Origin: Geminicoccus sp036263595
GTDB taxonomy: Bacteria > Pseudomonadota > Alphaproteobacteria > Geminicoccales > Geminicoccaceae
Direction: 5' to 3'
DNA: 38,855 bases
Assembly: GCF_036263595.1 (NCBI RefSeq)
Contig: NZ_DATAGQ010000095.1
Span: forward strand, 1-38,855
Each line of letters starts with the position of its first letter. Position 1 is the first letter of the stretch. Of this stretch, positions 17,006-23,825 are shown piece by piece. Made by a program: the position numbers and the translations under genes. The notes below the pieces were generated by a model that did no database searches, was not told the DNA's origin, and saw nothing but the letters and a program-made list of their open reading frames with translations.

Positions 17006-17475
17006 TGCCCGATCCCCTCGTCGGCCTCTACGGACTGGACCATCTCCTCGAAAGAGAGACCGTCGTCCTTGTTCTTGTCGCCTTCCTCCAGGGCCCGGAT
17101 CTTGTTGGCCATTACTTCGGAGAAAGTAAGGACACCATCACCATTGGTGTCGATGCGCGAAAATCTCGCTGGATCGTGTGGTCCCAGCTCCTCCGGCCTC
17201 AACGTAAGGCTGCCATCCTTGTCGAGTGTGCTGAAACCGGCCGCCGCATCTCTCCCGAACTCAGCTTCGCTCACCAAGTTGTCATCATTGGTATCAGCTG
17301 CTTCAAAGGCGATCCTTTCATAGCTGCAAGGACATGGCGCAACCCCTGGCAAGCCATCTTGCGCAGCAGCGGATCCGCTCGTCCCGGCTGCCATGATGAG
17401 AAAACAGAGCCTCACCACAGACCTTGCCAAGATTGATGTCCGTTTCCCCTGTGTCGATGCTCTTGGCACCAGCAT
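17002..17475 (-). CDS. Exported EF-hand calcium-binding protein
   Basis: A protein of 157 residues with an N-terminal signal peptide ending near G-S-A-A-A-Q, so periplasmic or secreted. Four EF-hand loops follow: residues 61-72 (D-T-N-D-D-N-L-V-S-E-A-E), about 83-95 (T-L-D-K-D-G-S-L, degenerate), 109-120 (D-T-N-G-D-G-V-L-T-F-S-E) and 133-144 (D-K-N-K-D-D-G-L-S-F-E-E). Loops 1, 3 and 4 are canonical or nearly so. It likely binds calcium outside the cytoplasm, as a sensor or structural buffer. It is the first gene of a two-gene unit with the glycine-zipper lipoprotein. A pair of GCCTATTC repeats and an inverted copy lie about 40-80 bases upstream. Confidence 0.87.
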   Translation of the reverse strand: MLVPRASTQGKRTSILARSVVRLCFLIMAAGTSGSAAAQDGLPGVAPCPCSYERIAFEAADTNDDNLVSEAEFGRDAAAGFSTLDKDGSLTLRPEELGPHDPARFSRIDTNGDGVLTFSEVMANKIRALEEGDKNKDDGLSFEEMVQSVEADEGIGQ

Positions 17476-17941
17476 TGGTTCTGCCCTTTCGATCCGACAT
17501 TCTCGGGCGGTTGCCTATTCGCCTATTCCTACATATTGCTAGCTGGAGAATAGGCATGTGAGAAGGGAAAAGGCCGTTCCATCGACATTGGTAGCAGTCC
17601 CACAGAGAGACAGGTGGTGCTGCGTCAGGAATGCTGGTCCGCCGATAGTCTAGGATTCCGTCCGTGTTGATGTCCCTGATGATTGACGCTACGGCTGGCT
17701 GCAAAAGCGGCCTCGATTCATGCGCCTCCTGCTTTGATCAGCGCCTGACGAGGATGACAAAAAGTTCTCGATCCTATCGAACCGCCACGAACCAGGATTA
17801 TGCAGGCCGCCGCTACTGGTTGGCGCGGCCTAAGGGCGCGTACAACTCAGGGCCAGCTTCTCCCATGCGGCTCTCTCGAGCGTTCCGAGGTCAGATCGAA
17901 AGATGCACGACGCCAATTCCTCCCATGGATAACCCTCGAGC
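17476..17941. other. Divergent intergenic region (EF-hand operon / lipoprotein hydrolase)
   Basis: About 466 bases with no gene that can be supported. It separates the EF-hand operon (minus) from the hydrolase-mlaA pair (plus) and should hold promoters for both. The only clear structure is the GCCTATTC array at 17513-17555. Confidence 0.45.
17513..17555. promoter_or_regulatory. GCCTATTC tandem repeat plus inverted copy
   Basis: GCCTATTC occurs at 17513-17520 and again directly at 17521-17528. Its exact reverse complement, GAATAGGC, is at 17548-17555. The array lies 38 to 80 bases upstream of the EF-hand start codon, a place typical for an operator. It could also form a hairpin in RNA. The binding protein is unknown. 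Confidence 0.5.
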
Positions 17942-19297
17942 ATGATGCGGTCGACTTTTCGTATCCCTGCGATCCGTTCGCCTTACGGTCAGTTTTGCTC
18001 CCGCCGGGAGGTGCTGGCGATGGCTGGCCTCCTGCTCGGTGGCTGTACGACCAGCGCTCCAGTGCCGGAGCGGAGCGCGCTGCCGGTCCCGCCATATGAC
18101 TTCCCTTTTGACAACCCTTGGGTGGCAACCGTGGTGGGTACACCCTCGGAGCAACGAGGGGTCTTCCCGATCAGGACCGCGCCACAGCGGCGCAAGCTCG
18201 TACTCTTCCCGGAGCGGACGATACCAGAGGGCTTCTGGTACTATGACGGGATGGACTACTCGGTCCTGCTGCAATCTGGCCCGGCGCCGCTGGTCTTCGT
18301 GATCGGTGGAACGGGAGCGGATGACCGCTCCAGGCTGATGCTCCTTCTGGGGCGCATCATGCACGCAGGCGGATCACATGTGATTCTGATCCCCTCGCCC
18401 AGCCATGCGAACTTCATCGTCACTGCCAGTTCCAACTTCCTGCCTGGAAGGGCGGGACATGACGCTTCCGACCTCCTGCGGGTCATGCATGCCTTGAAAG
18501 ACCGGCTTGCCGGCGAGATTCAGGTCACCCGCTACGACCTGGCCGGCTACAGCCTAGGTGCCTGGCATGCGGCATTCGTCGCCAAGGCCGACGCGGAGCG
18601 TGAGGACAGGATCGGCTTCGATAGAGTCCTTCTCCTCAATCCACCACTGAGCCTGTACCGCTCGATCGAGGAGATCGATGCCATGCTCTACAAGGGACTG
18701 CCCAACGGCATCGATGGCCTCCGATACTTCCTCAACCAGGCAGGCGCCCGGCTGAGCCATGCCTACAGCACGAGCGATCCACTCGACTTCAGCGATCAGG
18801 ACTTCCTGTTTGAGGCCTACAGCAGGATGCAGCCAAGTGACGAAAGCCTCGCCACCACGGTCGGGCTTGCCTTCCGCTTCTCCACGATGAACCTTATCTT
18901 TACTTCCGACGTCATGGGTCACGCCGGCTACGTCTTCCCGTTCGACAAGCAGTTCCGCTCGACCACGCCACTTGGCGATTACATGGCTGTGGCCATGCGT
19001 CTCAGCTTCATGGACTATTTCAATGACATCTATGTCGAGCAATATGCAAACGAGACCGTAAGCCGCCAGGATCTTATCGATCAGAGCAGCCTTGAGTACA
19101 TTCGCGGTTGGCTATCTCGACAGACAAATATCTATCTCCTTACCAATAGCGACGACATCATCCTGGCGAAAGGTGATCTAGAAATATTGGTAAATATTTT
19201 TCAAGAAAGATCGCAGGTTTATCCAAATGGTGGCCACATGGGCAATCTGGCTCATCGTTCCGTCACCGGATACATCACCCGGTTCTTCACGGCGTGA
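17942..19297 (+). CDS. Tat-type lipoprotein with alpha/beta hydrolase fold
   Basis: A protein of 451 residues. The N-terminus C-S-R-R-E-V-L-A-M-A-G-L-L-L-G-G-C combines a twin-arginine motif with a lipobox (Cys35), suggesting export folded and lipid anchoring. A hydrolase core follows: V-F-V-I-G-G-T-G-A-D (oxyanion region) and the nucleophile elbow A-G-Y-S-L-G-A with Ser204. A late G-G-H-M-G could carry the catalytic His. The stop codon shares one base with the ATG of mlaA (TGATG), so the two are translationally coupled. A phospholipid- or envelope-lipid-directed hydrolase working with MlaA is inferred from the coupling. ATG at 17942 or 17945 starts the protein. Confidence 0.85.
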   Translation: MMRSTFRIPAIRSPYGQFCSRREVLAMAGLLLGGCTTSAPVPERSALPVPPYDFPFDNPWVATVVGTPSEQRGVFPIRTAPQRRKLVLFPERTIPEGFWYYDGMDYSVLLQSGPAPLVFVIGGTGADDRSRLMLLLGRIMHAGGSHVILIPSPSHANFIVTASSNFLPGRAGHDASDLLRVMHALKDRLAGEIQVTRYDLAGYSLGAWHAAFVAKADAEREDRIGFDRVLLLNPPLSLYRSIEEIDAMLYKGLPNGIDGLRYFLNQAGARLSHAYSTSDPLDFSDQDFLFEAYSRMQPSDESLATTVGLAFRFSTMNLIFTSDVMGHAGYVFPFDKQFRSTTPLGDYMAVAMRLSFMDYFNDIYVEQYANETVSRQDLIDQSSLEYIRGWLSRQTNIYLLTNSDDIILAKGDLEILVNIFQERSQVYPNGGHMGNLAHRSVTGYITRFFTA

Positions 19298-20082
19298 TGA
19301 AGCACATGGCTTCTCGGCCCGCTTGTGCCGCCTGCCTGGTCACAGCGTTGCTCGGTGGCTGCAGCACCGGCCCGGCCGCCGATCCACCGGTCACCACACC
19401 GCCGCGTCGACAGATCGAGCAGTTCGTCGACGCAAGGGAGCAGCCCGCGACCGTGGTCAACCCGCTGGCGGTCTACGATCCGTTTGAGCAGACCAACCGC
19501 GCCATCTACAAGTTCAATGCGAAGTTCGATGACTATGTCTACCTGCCGATCGTCGATGCGTATGTTGCCGTGACACCCGAACCTGTACGCGACAGTGTCA
19601 GCAATTTCTTTGATAATTTGGGTGAGATCCCGACCTTTGCCAACTCGGTCCTGCAGGGCAAGGTCGAGAAGGCATCGCCCACGCTGTTCCGCTTCATGCT
19701 GAACTCCACCATCGGCCTGTTCGGCCTGTTCGACCCGGCGAGCCATATCGGCCTGAAGCGCCAGGACGAGGATCTCGGCCAGACGCTGGGCGTCTGGGGT
19801 GTGGGGGATGGCCCCTATCTCGTCCTGCCGATCCTTGGACCTTCCAACCTGCGCGATGCGACGGGCACGGGCGTCGACTTCGTGGCCCTCACCGTGGCCC
19901 TGGAGGCGTTACCCAGCGATGTCAGGGACGATATACTCTATGACATCGTGGTCTGGGGCCTTTGGCCGATCGACCAGAGATATCAGGTCCCGCTCCGCTA
20001 TCACTCCACCGGCTCGCCGTTCGAGTATGACCTGGTGAGGTCGTTCGTGACGAAGGCAAGGCGGATCCAGATCCAGAACTAG
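19297..20082 (+). CDS. mlaA: MlaA/VacJ outer-membrane lipoprotein
   Basis: A protein of 261 residues. A signal peptide with lipobox L-L-G-G-C puts the lipidated Cys at 22. The VacJ domain is unmistakable: Y-D-P-F-E-Q-T-N-R-A-I-Y-K-F-N, P-E-P-V-R-D-S-V-S-N-F-F-D-N-L, F-R-F-M-L-N-S-T-I-G-L-F-G-L-F-D, D-E-D-L-G-Q-T-L-G-V-W-G-V and G-P-Y-L-V-L-P-I-L-G-P-S-N-L-R-D. MlaA forms a channel in the outer membrane that removes misplaced phospholipids from the outer leaflet and passes them to MlaC. No mlaBCDEF genes are in the window. The ATG at 19297 overlaps the hydrolase stop; a GTG at 19294 is in frame but less likely. Confidence 0.95.
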   Translation: MKHMASRPACAACLVTALLGGCSTGPAADPPVTTPPRRQIEQFVDAREQPATVVNPLAVYDPFEQTNRAIYKFNAKFDDYVYLPIVDAYVAVTPEPVRDSVSNFFDNLGEIPTFANSVLQGKVEKASPTLFRFMLNSTIGLFGLFDPASHIGLKRQDEDLGQTLGVWGVGDGPYLVLPILGPSNLRDATGTGVDFVALTVALEALPSDVRDDILYDIVVWGLWPIDQRYQVPLRYHSTGSPFEYDLVRSFVTKARRIQIQN

Positions 20083-20167
20083 GGGGATCGGCAGTGTGGC
20101 TTGGGCGACTGCAGGATCCGCATGCGCTACTCCTGGCCGGTGCCCTGGAGGTACGGCGCCGCCAAGC

Positions 20168-20377
20168 TCACTTGCTTGGTGGATGTGAGCGGATGAAGTA
20201 GCCCAGGGCGAAGATCACGGCGGCGATCGCGATACCCCAGGCCAGCAGTTCCTGTTCAGCCGCCGCAGTGATGACCTGCTCCAGGAACAGGACGGCCAGC
20301 ATGACCGCCACGATGCCGGCGAGCTTCTGCTTCAGTCCATCGACATCGCTTGAACGCAACGTGGTCGAACGTGTCAC
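20168..20377 (-). pseudogene. C-terminal fragment of a YqhA-like membrane protein
   Basis: The 69-residue frame has two hydrophobic helices. The segment D-G-L-K-Q-K-L-A-G-I-V-A-V-M-L-A-V-L-F-L-E-Q then A-W-G-I-A-I-A-A-V-I-F-A-L resembles the last two membrane helices of YqhA/UPF0114-family proteins (recalled similarity, not a search). The first 100 or so residues expected for that family are absent: upstream of about 20345 the DNA instead encodes, on the other strand, the tail of a hydrolase. It is either a dead fragment or, less likely, a small membrane protein starting at the local ATG (20377). Confidence 0.5.
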
Positions 20378-20684
20378 CGAGAGTGGCAGCTCGACGGAAG
20401 AGGTCCGTTCCTTGGAACTGCTCTATCCGAGCAATGTGTTCTCGCTCTCCCACGTGGCGTTGCCGTTCCCGATGAGCGATGCCCTCTACGGCATGCATCC
20501 TGGGACTGACGAGGATTTCGGCATCAATCTCGGCGCCGTGGCCGCACGCGGCGAGCGCGGCGCTCTGATCGTCAGTCTCGATTCGCTGCTGCGGATGTCG
20601 TCCAACCCGTTCTTCCCCTACCTGATCGAGCGGGTAGAGGAAGTCATCAGCTCGGCACCATCAAGCGCTGCATTGACACCCTGA
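20356..20684 (+). pseudogene. C-terminal fragment of an alpha/beta hydrolase
   Basis: From about V-V-E-R-V-T-E-S-G the frame reads like the end of a large alpha/beta hydrolase or carboxylesterase: V-R-S-L-E-L-L-Y-P, F-S-L-S-H-V-A-L-P-F-P, D-E-D-F-G-I-N-L-G-A-V-A-A-R-G-E-R-G-A-L-I-V and L-L-R-M-S-S-N-P-F-F-P-Y. The His in S-L-S-H-V is the probable catalytic His. The nucleophile and N-terminus are missing, and the frame upstream of 20350 is antisense to the YqhA-like fragment. This is a remnant joined to another remnant. Confidence 0.6.
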
Positions 20685-20879
20685 CCGGTGACAGAAACCA
20701 CTTGGATACGAGCTGGCGCGAACATCGCTGCCGAGCGCGGTGGCCATTCGGTATCGTTTGCCTGCCGGATCTTCATCGCAGCGCTGTGCGAACCGCTGGT
20801 TTCGTGGAACTCGTTCCGCTCGCCGATGAGTCGGTGGCTGCCCTCTCAAGGCTGGTGATCGGTACCGGAACCACGGATG

Positions 20880-21080
20880 ATACCAGTGCAGCGACCAGCG
20901 AGCGATCCTCAGCGCCTGACCTGCAGGGATCTCCCGCACAATGGCGACAATGTGCGCCTCGGCGTCCCTGTCCAGATCCCGCTCTGGAAACGGCGCGGAA
21001 TCGAACGAGTTGAACAGCTGCGGAAGCGTCTTGAGCCTGAGCTTGATCGAGCTGATTTCGCTGGTGCTCGCGGTGTTCAT
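20880..21080 (-). pseudogene. N-terminal part of a small conserved protein of unknown function, then degraded
   Basis: From the ATG at 21080 the frame reads I-K-L-R-L-K-T-L-P-Q-L-F-N-S-F-D-S-A-P-F, then E-R-D-L-D-R-D-A-E-A-H-I-V and R-E-I-P-A-G-Q-A-L. This looks like the start of a small conserved protein seen in many alphaproteobacteria (recalled), usually ending in a membrane helix. Past about 20880 the frame becomes Trp/Arg-rich without any helix, as expected after a frameshift, although it stays open to 20661. No function is known. Confidence 0.45.
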
Positions 21081-21399
21081 GGGCGACCCGAGGGATTCAT
21101 GCCTTCATGGCCTGTATCCGGAGAAGCGAAGGAGGCCAGCAGGCACCGGTTGGAGCCGATAAGATAGTGGTCCTCGGCCTTTGGGCTCCCCAATGGCTGG
21201 ATCTGGAATCGTGCAACTGGTGGCGCTCTCGCCCTCTTCCTCCTGTCTTCCGCTTAGCCTGCCAAGCATCGCTTCTCTCCCATGCGGCCCGCACGCCGCG
21301 GAACAAGATCGCCTAGCTTGAAGAACGACGGCGGCCTCGTCCCGGTGAAGCGTAGCACCCGGCGCCGCCACCGGCCCTGAGCTGCGCAGCACGGTACTG

Positions 21400-21450
21400 T
21401 GAAATGATCTTGTCAGGTTCCGGGAAGGAACGCAGCCTTGCTCCCGGTTG
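21400..21450 (+). ncRNA. SRP-RNA-like core, probably decayed
   Basis: The conserved signal-recognition-particle RNA core reads GTCAGGTCCGG, AAGGAA, GCAGCC. Bases 21412-21437 carry the same series with three single-base insertions: GTCAGGTTCCGGG, AAGGAA, CGCAGCC. The flanks do not pair convincingly into the long SRP hairpin by eye. It is best read as a decayed copy or a chance match, not a working gene. Confidence 0.25.
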
Positions 21451-21649
21451 ACCTACCCATCGTGGCCGACTTCAAGGCATCGGCAGCAGTGAAAGGCGGC
21501 CCCTGCGTCTCCATTTGTCAAGATATGGCGCGGCCCGGTCGTGCCGGTTCTCAGACGCCAACATCGTCTTACTGACCGTGCCCAAACATCCGCCTCCCCT
21601 ACCCTCGAGGTCAGCCTGTCGACTTGCGCGGCGAGCCACATGCCCTTCA

Positions 21650-21754
21650 TCACGGATCATGAATGGTGAGCCTGCAACAGATTGCCTGCCGGTCCTGCAT
21701 GTCCTCGCTCCACAGGCGCTTAAGCTGCTCCAGCAGGCCCTGCACAACCAGACA
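21650..21754 (-). pseudogene. C-terminal tail of a VapC-like PIN-domain toxin
   Basis: The minus-strand frame ends L-E-Q-L-K-R-L-W-S-E-D-M-Q-D-R-Q-A-I-C-C-R-L-T-I-H-D-P then stop. The complete VapC at 34945-35340 ends in the same way (R-L-W-S-E-D-M-Q-D-G-Q then L-T-I-S-N-P). The upstream part of a PIN domain is absent. It is a fragment of a second, lost vapBC-type module. Confidence 0.65.
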
Positions 21755-22190
21755 CTTGTCGCGTTCACTTGCCTTGCACTGCATGACACCTCGACGTGTC
21801 ACGTGGAGTGCACCCGGTTTGACCGGACAGGATCTGGGTTGGTTAGGCACCCAGTCTGCGGAAACGAGCGGATGAATGGAAGCGCAGCGCCGGGTCCTAG
21901 GCGGGTACCCCTTTCGCAGCTTGGCCCAGGGATCCCGGCGGAGGGGCTGGGGAGACTTGCCATGATCCGCTCCTGTCCAACCAGCCTGGCAGCTTCCTTG
22001 CCTTATCAGGGCCAAGGTCGGCCTCCTTACGGTACGCCATCAAGACAACGCACGCCGTGGCAGACATTCCGCGCCACAGGAACCCCATCGCGCACCTGCC
22101 TCAGGGCATGCTCGGGTCCCGCAGCGGTGCCCCCTGTGCATGGTCGCCACGCTGCTCCATGGCCAGCGGCAAGACCGGTACAGGGATTGG

Positions 22191-23792
22191 CTAGATGTCG
22201 GTCATGACGATGCAGCCTTCGTTCGACCGAAGTTCGAGCGTGCCCTGGATCCGCCCGTCCGCCTGATCGAGCAACGTCGAGAGCAGAACACGCCCTGGAG
22301 GGAAATGCTGCAGGACTCGCTTCGAACCCGTCATGTTGAGTACCACGAGCAGGCGCTTGCCCTCGTGGCGGCGCTCGTAGACCAAGGCGCTCTCATCGGC
22401 TGATACGAGCTGGTACCCACCGATCGACAAGGCAGGTTCGGTCCGGCGCAACCGGATGAGCGCACGATAGAGAGCCAGCATCGATCGTGGGTCGGCTGCC
22501 TGAGCGGCCACGTTGATCTTGGCGTGATCGGCGGCAACGGGCAGCCAAGGTTCAGCCGTCGAGAACCCGGCATGGGCCGTGGCGTCCCACTGCATGGGCG
22601 TACGCGCCGGATCCCGGCCAAGCCCAAGGCCTGGCACATTCCTTTCCCATGGATCCTGCACCCGATCTGGCGGGATCGGCACGTCGGTCATGCCGATCTC
22701 CTCGCCCTCATAGATCGTGGGCGTTCCGCGCAAGGTCAGGAGAAGCATGGCGGCGACCCGCGCCTGCCTAGGCCCGAGCCGGCTCGCTACCCGGGAGCGG
22801 TCATGATTGCCCAGCACCCAGTTCGGCCAGCCGCCTTCCGGCAAGGCTGCCTCATAAGCCGCAATCAGGCTGGCGATGGCCGAGGGCTGCCAGGGCGTGA
22901 AGATCAGATGGAAGTTGAAAGGCAGCTGGAAGCCGGAAAGGTCGACGCCGTAGTAGGCCATCAGCCGATCGAAGGGGAGATGGGCCTCGCCGATCAGCAC
23001 GCGGTCGTCATAGCCATCCGCCACCCTGCGCATGGCGGCAATCGCATCGTGCACCTCAGGCTGGTCCATCGTACGGGCGCGCAGCACACGCCTGGCCGGT
23101 GACATACCGTCTTGCCAGTCCGGGTTGGGCGGGTTGTCCCGGAGCTGCTCATCCTCGATCAGGTGATGAATGGCATCGACCCGAAAGCCGTCCACGCCAC
23201 GATCCAGCCAGAAGCGGAGCACATCCAGCATCGCCTGCCGCACGTCCGGATGACGCCAGTTCAGATCCGGCTGCTCCTTGAGATAGGCATGGTAGTAGTA
23301 CTGGCCGGTGGCGTCGTCCCAGGTCCAGGCGGAGCCGCCGAACTCGCTCAGCCAGTTGCTGGGTGGCGCACCGTCCGGCCCTGCATCACGCCAGATATAC
23401 CAGTCCCGCCGACCGGCCTCGCGCGACGAGCGGCTCTCGATGAACCAGGGGTGCTGGTCGGAGGTGTGGTTCGGGACATAGTCCAAGATCAGCTTGAGCC
23501 CCCGCGCGTGGGCCGCTGCCACCAGTTGGTCGAAATCCTCCAGCGTGCCGAAGATCGGATCGACAGCGCAGTAGTCGGACACGTCATAGCCGAAGTCCGC
23601 CATGGGCGACGGGTAGATCGGTGAGATCCAGATGGCATCGATGCCGAGATCGGCCAAGTAGTCCAGCCGTGCGCCAATTCCCGGCAGGTCGCCGATCCCG
23701 TCACCGTTCGCATCCTGAAAGGAGCGGGGATAGATCTGATACACAACCCCGTGCTGCCACCAGGCATGGCCAGCCAGTCGCTCTTGAGCCAA
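22191..23792 (-). CDS. GH13 alpha-glucosidase
   Basis: About 533 residues, the usual size. The four conserved GH13 regions are present: D-Y-V-P-N-H-T-S (I), G-F-R-V-D-A-I-H-H with the nucleophile Asp (II), I-G-E-A-H with the acid/base Glu (III) and G-N-H-D-R-S-R with the transition-state Asp (IV). Region V reads Q-P-D-L-N-W, typical of alpha-glucosidases and oligo-1,6-glucosidases. The N-terminus Q-H-G-V-V-Y-Q-I-Y-P-R-S-F-Q-D is also typical. It hydrolyses alpha-glucosidic bonds in short maltodextrins or sucrose-like sugars, in the cytoplasm (no signal peptide). TTG at 23792 is preferred as start because GGAGG is five bases upstream; a TTG at 23822 is in frame. It follows the molybdoenzyme gene at 34 bases or less, so may be cotranscribed. 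Confidence 0.9.
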   Translation of the reverse strand: MAQERLAGHAWWQHGVVYQIYPRSFQDANGDGIGDLPGIGARLDYLADLGIDAIWISPIYPSPMADFGYDVSDYCAVDPIFGTLEDFDQLVAAAHARGLKLILDYVPNHTSDQHPWFIESRSSREAGRRDWYIWRDAGPDGAPPSNWLSEFGGSAWTWDDATGQYYYHAYLKEQPDLNWRHPDVRQAMLDVLRFWLDRGVDGFRVDAIHHLIEDEQLRDNPPNPDWQDGMSPARRVLRARTMDQPEVHDAIAAMRRVADGYDDRVLIGEAHLPFDRLMAYYGVDLSGFQLPFNFHLIFTPWQPSAIASLIAAYEAALPEGGWPNWVLGNHDRSRVASRLGPRQARVAAMLLLTLRGTPTIYEGEEIGMTDVPIPPDRVQDPWERNVPGLGLGRDPARTPMQWDATAHAGFSTAEPWLPVAADHAKINVAAQAADPRSMLALYRALIRLRRTEPALSIGGYQLVSADESALVYERRHEGKRLLVVLNMTGSKRVLQHFPPGRVLLSTLLDQADGRIQGTLELRSNEGCIVMTDI

Positions 23793-23825
23793 CGAGACCT
23801 CCGGACAGCCAGCGATCTTCAACGG

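Larger units (their letters stand above)
21081..22190. other. Gene-poor stretch with scattered remnants
   Basis: About 1.1 kb with no intact gene. The identifiable contents are an SRP-RNA-like core near 21412 and the tail of a PIN-domain protein near 21650-21754 (listed separately). The remaining open frames have no family resemblance. Confidence 0.45.
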
